Positions 26,858-36,478 of a DNA stretch of 64,000 nucleotides are shown here, in pieces; positions within the stretch are counted from its first letter, which is position 1, and the number at the start of each line of letters is the position of its first letter. The notes under the pieces are model-generated. The model was given only the letters and a program-made list of their open reading frames with translations, searched no databases and was not told where the DNA came from. The stretch spans positions 2,786,501-2,850,500 of the forward strand of contig NZ_CP149130.1 of the NCBI RefSeq assembly GCF_037811135.1. The letters run 5' to 3'. Position numbers and translations under genes: made by a program. The DNA comes from Aeromonas rivipollensis. GTDB lineage: Bacteria > Pseudomonadota > Gammaproteobacteria > Enterobacterales > Aeromonadaceae.

Positions 26858-27106
26858 ACATGTACCTCCAACCGTTACTGAGAGACTAAACAGCGCCCCC
26901 CTCCCAGACCAGCGGCAAAGGCCCATGATGACGCTTTCATCACAGAATGAGTGCCCCTGCCGGATCGGGATCACAATTTGCACGCACAGGCCGTCACCCA
27001 ATATTCATCCCGTCGTCATTAAATTGACATCAAGGAACAAGCCCCTCACCATCGGGTCAAAATAGATGCAGCGTTGCTGCCCTGCCCGCTCCAAGGATGA
27101 GCCCCT

Positions 27107-29368
27107 ATGAATGCCCCCGTCTGTGATCGCCCCCCCTCTTCCTCCCAGTCTCTGGCCGGGTGGTTGTTCGGTCTGCTGATCGCCCTGCTGTTGCTGACTC
27201 TGGCCCTGCCGCTGCTCAATCCCGTCGGCTGGCTCGGGAAGGCACAGCCGCTGATCCTGGGGCCCGCCGATCAGCCCATCGCCACCCTCAGCCGCCACAG
27301 CCTGCTCTACAAGAGCGACAGTCGCGGCCTCTATCTGGTGGTGCGCAGCCAGTGGCAACTGCTCAAGCCGCTGCAGGCGGGGGACAAGGTGCGGGTGGAG
27401 CTGCTCAACGACAAGGGCATTCGCATCGATCAGCTGAGCCAGGCGGTGGAGAAGCGCCAGAAGTGTCGCCAGAGCCGCTGCACCCTGGATCTCAACAGCG
27501 CCCTGCGCGCCCCCGACGACGCCCTGGACAGCCGCTATCAGCTGCGGATCGGCCTGCTGCTGGCGGACAGACCCGAGAGCGCCGAATACAGCCAGATCCT
27601 GCAGACCCTGCCGGAGCGCGGCTTCAATCTTGTCTACCTGATGACCAGCCTGCTGCTGGTACTGCTGGTGAGCGCCGCCGTACTCAGGGCCCTGCTGCCG
27701 CGGCTGCGCCGCAGCTACCGCTCCCGGGTGCTGGGCAGCCTGCTGCTCGGCAACCTCACCTTCGTGCTGCTGCACGGCTTCGTGGTGTTCAAGCTGGGGG
27801 AATTTCTGCTCTGGTCGGGTTTCAGGCCCGAGCACTACTACCTCGCCTGGGGCAGCATGGTGCTGGGCTGGAGCCTCTGCGCCCTGGCGGGCTTCAACCT
27901 CTATATGGGGCTGGTCTTTACGGCGCTTTCGGGGATAGGGCTGCTGGCGAACTTCATGAAGATAGCCATCTACGGGGTGCCGCTCGGGGGGGACGATCTC
28001 GGCAACCTGATGGCCCTGCTGCACATACTGCTCGATCAGCACCCCGTGCTGCCGGTGCTGGCCGTGCTGGGGCTCTTGTTCCTGTGCTGGCGCTTCGCCC
28101 TGTCTCGCTGGATACTGCGCACGGCCGCCGCTACCGCCGCCTTCTTCGCCCTGTGCGTATTCGCCACCCAGACCGGCAACAAGCTACTGGGGGCCAACAT
28201 CCGCTACGTGGACAGGGCGGTCAACTACCACAGGGACATCATCCGCGCCGGTCCCGGCCTCTACCTCTTCAACCTGGTGGACGAGATGCTGCAAAGCGGC
28301 AACATCTTCCGCTACCCCCTGCAGATCAACGAGCGCACCCCCGAGCTCAGCCAGCCGGCCCCGGGCCAGCCGCCCCGTTTCGATCTGGTGATAGTGCTGC
28401 AATATGAGTCGCTCTGGCTCGACTGGCAGGGCAAGATCTGCGCCCCCGCCCCCACCCTGAGCCTGCCCGCCGGCGTGGCCCAGTGGCACAAGACCATCCA
28501 CTCCCCCACCACAGGGGGCATGACGGTGCTGGCGGAGTTCGAGATGAATACCGGCCTGCCGGTGGGCCTGCTCAAGCAGGGGGTGGTGCCCTACTACTAC
28601 CTCTCGGATCAGGTGCCCGGCCTTGCCAGAAGCGCCAGGCAGAACGGCTACCAGACCCTGTTCGCCCACCCCTATGTGGAGAAGTTCTGGGGCCGCGCCA
28701 AGGCGATCCCGGCCCTCGGCTACCAGGAGCGCTGGTTCGACACCCGCTTCACCACCCTAGAGCACAAGGGGCTCTACATCTCGGACGATGCCCTCATCGA
28801 TCACCTGATCAGACGCAGCGAGCAGGATGACAAGCCGCTGTTTGCCTATGCGGTCACCATGCAGGGGCACGGCCCCTTCGACGGGGATCGCTATCGGGCC
28901 CAGCAGATCGATCGGGCCTGCCCGGATCAGAGCCCGGCGGACAGGCAGTTGCTCAACACCTACTACACAGGGGTGGTGGACGCCATGGCTTCCCTGGAGC
29001 GGTTGCTCAAGACCCTGGACCGCTCCGGCAAGCGCTACCTGGTGGTGGCCTTCGGGGATCACCAGCCCTTCCTGATGTCGGCGGGCAAGAACATCCACGG
29101 CGCCAAGCCGCCCCGGGATGCCCCCTACCAGATCCCAATGATGGCCTTCACCCGCAACGACGGCGCCATCACGCTCGAGCGCCAGTTCGCCCCGGTGCGC
29201 CAGCTCTACCAGATGGGACAGGCCACCCGAGCGCTGCTGGCAGGGGATCTCACCCCCATAGAGGACAAGCCCGTGCTCCATCCGGTGCTGGGGGAGGAGA
29301 AGGGCTTCGACCCCTCACCCCTGGTGCCGCAGATCCGCGCCAGCTTCCGGGCCGATGCCCTGCCCTGA
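27107..29368 (+). CDS. LTA-synthase-like membrane sulfatase/phosphoglycerol transferase
   Basis: 753 residues. A first membrane helix (~15-35) is followed by a ~130-residue extracytoplasmic domain, a cluster of helices (~170-360) and a C-terminal alkaline-phosphatase/sulfatase fold. The metal site and nucleophile are visible: VLQYES near residue 430, the catalytic Thr in SPTTGGMTVLAEFE near 470, and FGDHQPF near 649. Relatives are LtaS in Gram-positives and OpgB/phosphoethanolamine transferases in Gram-negatives. It probably decorates a periplasmic glycan or lipid. AAGGATGA precedes the ATG. Its last bases are part of a 71-bp tandem repeat. Confidence 0.85.
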   Translation: MNAPVCDRPPSSSQSLAGWLFGLLIALLLLTLALPLLNPVGWLGKAQPLILGPADQPIATLSRHSLLYKSDSRGLYLVVRSQWQLLKPLQAGDKVRVELLNDKGIRIDQLSQAVEKRQKCRQSRCTLDLNSALRAPDDALDSRYQLRIGLLLADRPESAEYSQILQTLPERGFNLVYLMTSLLLVLLVSAAVLRALLPRLRRSYRSRVLGSLLLGNLTFVLLHGFVVFKLGEFLLWSGFRPEHYYLAWGSMVLGWSLCALAGFNLYMGLVFTALSGIGLLANFMKIAIYGVPLGGDDLGNLMALLHILLDQHPVLPVLAVLGLLFLCWRFALSRWILRTAAATAAFFALCVFATQTGNKLLGANIRYVDRAVNYHRDIIRAGPGLYLFNLVDEMLQSGNIFRYPLQINERTPELSQPAPGQPPRFDLVIVLQYESLWLDWQGKICAPAPTLSLPAGVAQWHKTIHSPTTGGMTVLAEFEMNTGLPVGLLKQGVVPYYYLSDQVPGLARSARQNGYQTLFAHPYVEKFWGRAKAIPALGYQERWFDTRFTTLEHKGLYISDDALIDHLIRRSEQDDKPLFAYAVTMQGHGPFDGDRYRAQQIDRACPDQSPADRQLLNTYYTGVVDAMASLERLLKTLDRSGKRYLVVAFGDHQPFLMSAGKNIHGAKPPRDAPYQIPMMAFTRNDGAITLERQFAPVRQLYQMGQATRALLAGDLTPIEDKPVLHPVLGEEKGFDPSPLVPQIRASFRADALP

Positions 29369-29510
29369 GATCAATGAACATTGAAGAGACGGGGGCCGCA
29401 GATCCTTGCAACACCTTCAGGGCCGATGCCCTACCCTGAGATCAATAAACATTGAAGAGACGGGGGCCGCAGATCCTTGCAACACCTTCCGGGCCGATGC
29501 CCTGCCCTGA
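29344..29510. repeat. 71-bp tandem repeat made from the 3' end of the LTA-synthase-like gene
   Basis: The block starting CTTCCGGGCCGATGCCCTG occurs at 29344, 29415 and 29486: exact 71-bp period, two full units and a 25-base partial third. Units differ at only a few positions. The first unit contains the gene's last codons and TGA. Confidence 0.95.
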
Positions 29511-29530
29511 TCCTTGACCTGAGAAAGTGA

Positions 29531-29554
29531 AAGAGGCCGCAACTGCGGCCTCTT
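29531..29554. terminator. Hairpin downstream of the LTA-synthase-like gene
   Basis: AAGAGGCCGC-AACT-GCGGCCTCTT, a perfect 10-bp stem; the following sequence lacks a long T-run. The rest of the 491-base gap up to ybjQ holds the 71-bp units, the dispersed repeat at 29714 and a terminator at 29792; no gene is seen. Confidence 0.6.
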
Positions 29555-29713
29555 GGCATAAAACGGGACAGAAGGGCTGAACCTGCTGACGCCCGGTGTT
29601 TTCTTCCCGACAAGGGCTCGCTGGCCCCAGACAGGTCGTTTTTTGTTTGGATAAATCGAACGACATAACCAGGTCGGATAGAAAAATTAAACAACATTCC
29701 CGGTCCGGGGCCT

Positions 29714-29753
29714 CCCCCTCATCCCCAGCCCTTCTCCCGCAAGGGGAGAAGGG
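29714..29753. repeat. Dispersed 40-bp repeat, copy 2 (inverted)
   Basis: Exact reverse complement of 5969-6008 over 40 bases. Confidence 0.85.
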
Positions 29754-29791
29754 TGAATCGCCCCCCACACCATAGGGGTGCCGCGTCCAAT

Positions 29792-29819
29792 AAAAAGCCG
29801 ACCTTGGGGTCGGCTTTTT
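29792..29819. terminator. Bidirectional intrinsic terminator after ybjQ
   Basis: AAAAAGCCGACC-TTGG-GGTCGGCTTTTT, perfect stem with A and T flanks, downstream of ybjQ on the minus strand. Confidence 0.88.
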
Positions 29820-29860
29820 ACTGGGTGAACGGCCATCAGAGGGCTGGGAGCGCTGGCGAG

Positions 29861-30178
29861 CTAGATCACCACGGCGGTGCCGCTGATGCTGACCATCAGC
29901 ATGCTGCCGTTCTGGCCCACCACCTCGTAGTCGATGTCGATGCCGACCACGGCGTTGGCGCCCAGGGCCTGGGCACGCTCCTTGAGCTCCTCGAAGGCGA
30001 TCTCCCGGGCCCGGGCCAGCTCCTTTTCGTAGGCGCCGGAGCGGCCACCTATGATGTCGCGGATGCCGGCGAACAGATCCTTGAAGATGTTGGCACCCAG
30101 GATGGCTTCACCCACGACTATGCCGCGGTATTCACGAATGGCCTTGCCTTCCAGGGTGGGGGTGGTTGAGAGGATCAT
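29861..30178 (-). CDS. ybjQ: YbjQ family (heavy-metal-binding domain) protein
   Basis: 105 residues, normal for YbjQ/UPF0145. Characteristic segments are the N-terminal STTPTLEGK, the [10 protein letters not shown] loop and [16 protein letters not shown]. The family forms a pentameric barrel of unknown biochemical role. A single gene with an SD-like AAGGAG upstream (CCAAGGAGCGCAAG) and a strong terminator downstream. Confidence 0.88.
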   Translation of the reverse strand: MILSTTPTLEGKAIREYRGIVVGEAILGANIFKDLFAGIRDIIGGRSGAYEKELARAREIAFEELKERAQALGANAVVGIDIDYEVVGQNGSMLMVSISGTAVVI

Positions 30179-30341
30179 CTTGCGCTCCTTGGGGTGAAAA
30201 TGGGCTCCAGACTACCCCAAAGCGGGGCAGGACAACATCCTCCATCGCAAATAACCGGCCAGGGGGACGGGCAGGCAGGGCCGGTCTCCCCGCCCCGCTC
30301 CCAGCGGCACTTGCCGGGTCGCGGTCGTCAAAAACGGCCAT

Positions 30342-30368
30342 AAAAAAGGAGAGGCCTAGCCTCTCCTT
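30342..30368 (-). terminator. Intrinsic terminator of ndh
   Basis: On the minus strand AAGGAGAGGC and GCCTCTCCTT pair across a 3-base loop and are followed by TTTTTT. Confidence 0.85.
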
Positions 30369-30404
30369 GTCGTTTGTCTTGTGCTTGCCACTCAAGGCAC
30401 AGGC

Positions 30405-31697
30405 TTAGTGCAGCTTCATGCTCGGGCGCAGCACCCGGTTGATGCGGCCCACCAGCATGATGAGGCCGGTCTTGATGTAGCCGTGCAGGGCGACCTGGTG
30501 CATCCGGTAGAGGGAGATGTAGACGATGCGGGCGATGTAACCTTCCACCATCATGGAGCCGCGCATCAGATTGCCCATCAGGCTGCCCACGGTGGAGAAG
30601 CGGCTCAAAGAGACCAGGGAGCCGTGGTCGTGGTAGAGGTAGGGCTTCATCTCGCCGCCGTTCATCTTGGCCAGGATGTTCTTGAACGCCTGGGTCGCCA
30701 TCTGGTGGGCGGACTGGGCGCGGGGCGGCACGAACTTGCCGTCCGGCTGCGGGCAGGCGGCGCAGTCGCCGATGACGAAGATGTTCTCGTCACGGGTGGT
30801 CTGCAGGGTCTCTTTGACCACCAGCTGGTTGATGCGGTTGGTCTCGAGGCCGGCGATCTCCTTCATGAAGTCCGGTGCCTTGATGCCGGCGGCCCACACC
30901 ATGAGGTCTGCTTCAATCAGCTCCCCATCCTTGGTGTGCAGCCCATCGGCAGTGGCTTCGGTGATCATGGTGGCGGTGCGCACGTCCACACCCAGCTTGA
31001 CTAGCTCCTGGTGGGCAGAGCCGCTGATGCGCTCAGGCAGCGCCGGCAGGATGCGGGGGCCCGCCTCCACCAGCGTCACCTTGAGGCTGTCGGTGGTGAG
31101 GTTCTTGAAGCCGTAGGCGTAGAGCTGCTCCACAGCGTTGTAGAGCTCGGCGGAGAGTTCGACGCCGGTGGCGCCGCCACCCACTATGGCGATCTTCACC
31201 TTGTCACCGGGCTTGTATTCGGTGGCGAACTGCAGGAAGCGGTTCATCATGCTGTTGTAGAAGCGATGCGCCTGGGAGGGGCTGTCCAGGAAGATGCAGT
31301 GATCCTTGATGCCCTTGGTGTTGAAGTCGTTGGACACAGAACCGATGGCCATCACCAGCACGTCGTAAACCAGCTCCCGCTCATTGACCACCAGGGCGCC
31401 GCTCTCATCGTGGATCGGCGCCAGCACGATGCGTTTCTCGTCGCGCTTGATGTCGGTCAGGCTGCCGAGCTGGAATTCGAAGCCGTGGTTCTTGGCGTGG
31501 GACTGGTAGCTCAGGGCGTCGATGCCCGCGTCCATGGAGCCGGTGGCCACTTCGTGCAGCAGGGGCTTCCACAGGTGGGTGCGGTTGCGATCCACCAGGG
31601 TGATCCTGGCCTTGTTCTTCTTGCCCAGCTTGCGGCCCAGGCTGGTCGCGAGCTCGAGACCGCCGGCGCCACCGCCTACAACGACAATATTCATCAT
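30405..31697 (-). CDS. ndh: Type II NADH:quinone oxidoreductase
   Basis: 430 residues closely following E. coli Ndh. FAD-binding [10 protein letters not shown] near the N-terminus, [21 protein letters not shown], and the NAD-binding [14 protein letters not shown] are all present, plus the C-terminal amphipathic segment that attaches the enzyme to the membrane. It passes electrons from NADH to quinone without pumping protons. ATG ATG at 31697/31694 with AAGGA eight bases upstream; the longer frame to 31736 lacks a site. ycfP lies upstream on the same strand, as in E. coli, but without nagZ next to it. Confidence 0.95.
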   Translation of the reverse strand: MMNIVVVGGGAGGLELATSLGRKLGKKNKARITLVDRNRTHLWKPLLHEVATGSMDAGIDALSYQSHAKNHGFEFQLGSLTDIKRDEKRIVLAPIHDESGALVVNERELVYDVLVMAIGSVSNDFNTKGIKDHCIFLDSPSQAHRFYNSMMNRFLQFATEYKPGDKVKIAIVGGGATGVELSAELYNAVEQLYAYGFKNLTTDSLKVTLVEAGPRILPALPERISGSAHQELVKLGVDVRTATMITEATADGLHTKDGELIEADLMVWAAGIKAPDFMKEIAGLETNRINQLVVKETLQTTRDENIFVIGDCAACPQPDGKFVPPRAQSAHQMATQAFKNILAKMNGGEMKPYLYHDHGSLVSLSRFSTVGSLMGNLMRGSMMVEGYIARIVYISLYRMHQVALHGYIKTGLIMLVGRINRVLRPSMKLH

Positions 31698-31771
31698 GAT
31701 GATTTTCCTTGGTTCCTCAAAACGAAAGGGAGCCATTGGCTCCCTAAAACGAAATCGGTTGACGTGATGGC

Positions 31772-32311
31772 TCAGGCTTCTTTGAAGGCCTTCATCCGTT
31801 GCAGATGGTGCGAGATGTTCTTGAACTTATGGGTCTCGCGCTCATCCCATACGATGTCGTAATAGTTCTTCAATTCACGTTCAGTGTCCCGATTATCGCG
31901 GATTTCATCCTGAACGGAAAGGATGCACAGGCAGTTTCCTGAATTTTTATTACGAAATTCGGTTACACACTTGGTGCCGATGTCCTCGTACTCTTCCGGC
32001 CTGTCGATCTTGCCCTGCATGTTCTCTTCCGGGTGCAGGTTGGGGTTGAAGACCACCTGTTTGATGCCGCACAGAAAACCGATCCGCTCGCTCCAGTAGC
32101 CGCCGAGCCCTACCCCGCAGATGAGGGGCTTGGGGTCGGTGCTCATGTCGAGCTGCTTCTTCACCTCCTTGAGCAGGTGGCTCATGTCGTGGCGGGGGTG
32201 AACCGTGCTGTAGTGCACGAAGCGCACATCATCATCGATAAACTGCAACTGCAGCACTTTCTCATGATTGCCGGGGCTGGTGGCATCAAAGCCATGCAGA
32301 TAGATGATCAT
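31772..32311 (-). CDS. ycfP: YcfP (UPF0227) alpha/beta-hydrolase-like protein
   Basis: 179 residues; the family is 180 in E. coli. Starts [18 protein letters not shown]; the nucleophile-elbow region is degenerate ([11 protein letters not shown], no Ser in the G-x-S-x-G position), which is usual for this family. The longer frame to 32407 has no homology support. Synteny with ndh downstream supports the call. Function unknown; probably an esterase-like scaffold. Confidence 0.9.
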   Translation of the reverse strand: MIIYLHGFDATSPGNHEKVLQLQFIDDDVRFVHYSTVHPRHDMSHLLKEVKKQLDMSTDPKPLICGVGLGGYWSERIGFLCGIKQVVFNPNLHPEENMQGKIDRPEEYEDIGTKCVTEFRNKNSGNCLCILSVQDEIRDNRDTERELKNYYDIVWDERETHKFKNISHHLQRMKAFKEA

Positions 32312-32463
32312 GGATAAGACCTCAAGAACTGTGTCGGTTCTATCGAAACTACCCCAGCGAACGGCCGAGGCGCCACCAAAACATCGCACTTTCTTGCTTT
32401 GGATCACGCCCCCCGCCGCCGGAAATTCCTTTTCCCACCCCCTTTGGGCGCATTTGGCAGGGG

Positions 32464-32483
32464 AAAAGGGGCGCCAGGCCCCT
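32464..32483 (-). terminator. Weak terminator-like hairpin after the first M3 peptidase gene
   Basis: On the minus strand AGGGGC and GCCCCT pair across five bases and are followed by TTTT. Confidence 0.45.
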
Positions 32484-32499
32484 GACGCAGCGCCCGGCC

Positions 32500-34332
32500 T
32501 CAGCTCTGGGTCTGCTCGAAGCGATCCACCGCCGCCGCCACCAGGGCCAGGCTCCCCTGCCAGAAGGCCGCCTCGCGGATGTCCTGCCCCAGGTGTTTGG
32601 CGACCAGATCCTCGGCGCTCATGCGGCCAGTGTCTCGCAGCAGGGCGCGATAGGCCTCGGCCACGTTCGCCTCCCCTGCCCCCTTGCGGCTCATCAGCTG
32701 CTGATAGACCCCGAGGCTGAACAGGTAGCCAAAGAGGTAGGGGTAGTTGTAGAAACCGAAGCCCGCAATGGAGAAGTGCGCCTTGGCGGCCCAGAACATG
32801 GGGTGATAGCGGCTGAGGCTCTTTTCATACCAGCGCCCCCAGGCCTCGTCGGTGAGCGCCTTGAGCCGGGCCGATGACACATAGCCCTGCTCGCGCTCGG
32901 CCACCAGGGCCTGCTCGAAGTCAAAGCGGGCCGGGATGTTGACCAGGAAGGTGGCGGCGCCGTCGGCTTCCGCCCAGGCGATGGCCTGGCGCTCCTCGGC
33001 GCTTCGGGCCTGCTCGAACAGGGCGCTGTGCACTAGCGTCTCGGCGAAGATGGAGGCGGTCTCGGCGAGCGTCATGGGGTAGCTGCGCTGGCTCATGGGC
33101 AAGTCCCGGATGAGCCAGTTGTGCCAGGCGTGTCCCAGCTCGTGAGCCAGGGTGATGACGTTGTCCATGGTGCCCGCATAGGTGATGAAGACCCGCGGCT
33201 CCACCGGATCGGCAAACTTGGTGCAGTAAGCCCCGGTACGCCGGTTCGGGGTGGGGGCGGCGTCAATCCAGCCGCGCTCGGCCATCATGCGGGCGAACGC
33301 CCCCATCTCGGGATCGAAACCTGCAAAAGCCAGTGCGATGATCTCGATCGCCTCCTCGAACGGGATGCTGCGGTGGCTGCTTGCCGGGGGCGGCGCGAAC
33401 AGATCCTCCGGCCCCAGCTCCTCGATGCCGAGCCGCCGGGCCATCAGCCCCAGGGCCCGCTGGCCCAGCCCCCGCGCCTGCCAGGTCTCCCGCATCAGGG
33501 TATCCAGGGTCGCCCGCTCGATGTGGCTCTGGTGGCAGGAGAGATCCAGGGCATCCAGGGTCCGCACCCTGCCGCGCTGGCGAGCCAGTTCCAGGCGCCA
33601 GCCGTTGAGGGCGTTGAGGATGGCGGCCACCGTCTCCTGCTCCCCCTCCCAACCGGCGCTGATGGCGTCGAAGGCCTCTTTGCGCTGCGCCCGAACCGGG
33701 CTGGAGAGCAGGTTGCTCGCCTCTGCCAGCCCCCGCTCCTGACCGGCTACCTGCACCCGGATCTTGCCCACCAGATCGTTGTAGAGGTTGCCCCAGGCAT
33801 GCAGGCCGTCGGTGCCAAGGCCGATGACCAGCTGCTCCGCCTCCACCGGCAGCCGTTGATCCTGCAAGCGGCGCTCGTGGCGCAGCCGGTACTCCTCCTC
33901 CCCGAGCAGGGGATCCTGCATCAGTTGCCCGAACTCGGCCTCGGGCAGCCCCAGCATCAGATCTTCGATGGGCGCCAGCGTCTTGAACAGGTCCGCATTG
34001 AGGGCCCGGGCCCGGGAGGCCAGCTGCTTGGCCAGGGGATCCCGGGCATCCTGGCTCCCCGTGCAGGCCGCCAGCACGGCGATGTTCCAACCGATCTCGC
34101 GGATACGCCGGGCCCGCAGCCGCACCTCCCGTAAGCCATCTCGTAAGCCATCCCGCAAGCCATCCTGCAGGGCGGCTCCCTGCTCACGCAGCGGGCCCAG
34201 GCCGTCGATGAAGACCGCCAGCTCGGCGAGGCTGGCGCGGGCCAGGCTCATGTCCGCTTCCAGTACGCTGCTGTCGAGGGAGGGGTAGATGTGCTGATTT
34301 TGCCACTGCTGTGGGTAGACTCGTTGTTGCAT
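32500..34332 (-). CDS. M3 family metallopeptidase (oligoendopeptidase F type), paralog 1
   Basis: 610 residues. The zinc motif HELGH is at about 397, in [16 protein letters not shown], with the downstream Glu in the [13 protein letters not shown] segment; fold and length fit PepF-like M3B peptidases that cut short peptides in the cytoplasm. Start at ATG 34332 chosen by alignment to its neighbour ([11 protein letters not shown] versus DDHIYAAPDC). A 12-base repeat (about 34131-34166) encodes three DGLR units. It lies directly downstream of a second, clearly homologous M3 gene. Confidence 0.88.
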   Translation of the reverse strand: MQQRVYPQQWQNQHIYPSLDSSVLEADMSLARASLAELAVFIDGLGPLREQGAALQDGLRDGLRDGLREVRLRARRIREIGWNIAVLAACTGSQDARDPLAKQLASRARALNADLFKTLAPIEDLMLGLPEAEFGQLMQDPLLGEEEYRLRHERRLQDQRLPVEAEQLVIGLGTDGLHAWGNLYNDLVGKIRVQVAGQERGLAEASNLLSSPVRAQRKEAFDAISAGWEGEQETVAAILNALNGWRLELARQRGRVRTLDALDLSCHQSHIERATLDTLMRETWQARGLGQRALGLMARRLGIEELGPEDLFAPPPASSHRSIPFEEAIEIIALAFAGFDPEMGAFARMMAERGWIDAAPTPNRRTGAYCTKFADPVEPRVFITYAGTMDNVITLAHELGHAWHNWLIRDLPMSQRSYPMTLAETASIFAETLVHSALFEQARSAEERQAIAWAEADGAATFLVNIPARFDFEQALVAEREQGYVSSARLKALTDEAWGRWYEKSLSRYHPMFWAAKAHFSIAGFGFYNYPYLFGYLFSLGVYQQLMSRKGAGEANVAEAYRALLRDTGRMSAEDLVAKHLGQDIREAAFWQGSLALVAAAVDRFEQTQS

Positions 34333-34446
34333 CGAACGCTCATTGTCAGAGACGGGTCCGGCCCGTCGTGAAACAGGGGTGGCCCCAGGGCCACGAACAG
34401 GAATACCAAGGCTGGCGGCGACACCAGCCGGATCAAACACGGGCGA

Positions 34447-34516
34447 CTACACCAGCCGCTCGAGGGGAACCAGTGCCTCCTCCATAGAACACAGGCTCTC
34501 TTGCCAAAACTCAGGA
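34447..34516. repeat. Diverged copy of the 3' end of M3 paralog 2
   Basis: CGACTACACCAGCCGCTC...GCCTCCTCC...CAGGCTCTCTTGCC is repeated at an 80-bp offset from the real gene end at 34527. Roughly a fifth of positions differ, so this copy is older than the 134-bp and 71-bp repeats. It lies between the stop of paralog 2 and the start region of paralog 1. Confidence 0.85.
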
Positions 34517-34526
34517 GGATCCGCGA

Positions 34527-36305
34527 CTACACCAGCCGCTCCAGGCGCTCCACCGCCTCCTCCACATAGCGCAGGCTCTCTTGCCAGAAGGCGGGCTCGC
34601 GAATGTCGACCCCCAGGTGCTTCTCCACCAGGCTCTCGGCGCTCATGCGGCCTGTGTCGGCGAGCAGCGCCCGATAGGCCGGCACGAAGTCGTCACCGAC
34701 CCGCTCCTTCTGGGCATAGAGCCCCAGGCTGAACAGGTAGCCAAACAGATAGGGATAGTTGTAGAACCCGAACTCGGCGATGGAGAAGTGACTCTTGCTG
34801 GCCCAGAACAGCTCGTCATATTGGCTGAGGCTGTCACCATACCACTGCTGCTTCGCGGATTTCATCATGGCCCTCAGCTGGCCCGCCCCCAGATACCCCT
34901 CGGCCCGGCCCGCCACCAGCGCCCGTTCGAAGTGGAAGCGGGAGGGGATGTCGAGCAGCAGGCTCGCGACCCGCTCCCCGTCCATCCAGGCGATGGTCAG
35001 ACGCTGCTCGCGGGTCTGCGCACGGGCGAGCAGGGCGTCCCGCACCAGGGTCTCGGCAAACAGGGAGGCGGTCTCGGCCAGCGTCATGGGGTAGTCCCGC
35101 TGCTCCAGCGGCAACTCCCGCAGCAGCCAGCTGTGCCAGGCGTGGCCGAGCTCGTGGGCCAGGGTGATGACGTTGTCCAGGGTGCCCTCGAAGGTGAGGA
35201 AGACCCGGGGCTCGGCGGGGTCGGCATATTCGGTGCAATAGGCGCCGCTGCGCCTGTTGTCGCTCGGCGCGGCATCTATCCAGCCCCGATCCGCCATCAT
35301 GCGGACGAAATCCCCCATCTCGGGATCGAAGGCGGCGAAGGCATCGGCCACCAGCGTCAGCGCCTGTCCGAAGCCAAAGCCGGCCTGCGCCCCATAAGGC
35401 GCAGGGGCATAGAGATCCCAGGGGGCGAAATCGTCGATTCCCTGGGCGCTTGCCATGGCTCGCAGGGTCCGCCTGCCCAGCGCCTTGTGGGCTTCGGCCT
35501 GCGCCATCAGGGTCTCCAGGGTGGCGCGCTCCAGGTGTCCCTGGTGGCAGGAGAGGTCCAGCGCATCGAGCCGCCGCCCCTTGCCGCGCTGGGCCGCCAG
35601 CTCGTTGCGCCAGCCGTTGAGGGCGTTGAGGATGGCGGCCACCGTCTCCTGCTCCCCGGCCCAGGCGGCCTGAATGCCGTGCCAGGCGCTGGCGCGCCGC
35701 GCCCTGTCCGGGTGGGAGAGCAGGTTGTCCGCCTGGGCCAGCCCCATGGGCTCCCCATCCACCACTGGCCTGAGTCTGGCCACCAGGCTGTCGTAGAGAT
35801 CCCCCCAGGCTTGCAGGCCGTCCACCGCCAGCCCCTCGATCAGCTGCTCGCTCTCGAGGGAGAGGGCCTGATCCTGCAACCGGCGATCGTGGCGAATGAG
35901 GTAGGCCAGCTCGAACAGCTCGGGATCCTGCAGCAGGGCCCGCACCTGATCCTCGGGGGCGTTCAGCCAGAACAGGGCCACCGGCTTGACGAGCTGGGCC
36001 AGCCTCGCCTGCAACTGCTGGCCACGGGAGAGCAGCACCCGGGCGGCCTCGTCGCGGCCGTTGCGGCTGAGCCGGTTGTAGGCGAAGGTCTGGCTGTTCC
36101 AGGCTTGTGTTCTCACGGCGTTGGCCTGACGGCGAATGGCCCTAAGCAGGTGGCGCAAGGCGTTGATGTCCCGGGTCTCTGGCAGGCTGACCAGCAGGTT
36201 GGCGATCTCGGTCAGGGCCTCTGCGGCGCGCTGGAAGTCGGCGTCGATGGCCGGGCAATCGGGGGCGGCATAGATGTGATCATCCTGCCAAAGGGTGGTG
36301 GTCAT
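34527..36305 (-). CDS. M3 family metallopeptidase (oligoendopeptidase F type), paralog 2
   Basis: 592 residues, homologous end to end with the gene downstream. HELGH at about 384 ([16 protein letters not shown]) and [13 protein letters not shown] give the zinc ligands. Together the two genes are a tandem duplication, transcribed in the same direction, about 195 bases apart. No signal peptide, so both are probably cytoplasmic peptide-degrading enzymes; divergence between them suggests different peptide preferences. Confidence 0.9.
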   Translation of the reverse strand: MTTTLWQDDHIYAAPDCPAIDADFQRAAEALTEIANLLVSLPETRDINALRHLLRAIRRQANAVRTQAWNSQTFAYNRLSRNGRDEAARVLLSRGQQLQARLAQLVKPVALFWLNAPEDQVRALLQDPELFELAYLIRHDRRLQDQALSLESEQLIEGLAVDGLQAWGDLYDSLVARLRPVVDGEPMGLAQADNLLSHPDRARRASAWHGIQAAWAGEQETVAAILNALNGWRNELAAQRGKGRRLDALDLSCHQGHLERATLETLMAQAEAHKALGRRTLRAMASAQGIDDFAPWDLYAPAPYGAQAGFGFGQALTLVADAFAAFDPEMGDFVRMMADRGWIDAAPSDNRRSGAYCTEYADPAEPRVFLTFEGTLDNVITLAHELGHAWHSWLLRELPLEQRDYPMTLAETASLFAETLVRDALLARAQTREQRLTIAWMDGERVASLLLDIPSRFHFERALVAGRAEGYLGAGQLRAMMKSAKQQWYGDSLSQYDELFWASKSHFSIAEFGFYNYPYLFGYLFSLGLYAQKERVGDDFVPAYRALLADTGRMSAESLVEKHLGVDIREPAFWQESLRYVEEAVERLERLV

Positions 36306-36478
36306 AACTGTCCTTGTCTGTTTGCGTCCATGTGGGCGCCCCGCCTCTGTGGGCAGTGGCCGCCAAATAGTACGAAGGGGGCCAGCCCTTGCCTAGCCCC
36401 CATTCTGGTCAACAAACAGCAGATCCGGCCTGCGACGCCCCCTGTCGGCAGGGGACGATTCCTGAGCGGCCGCCGCTA

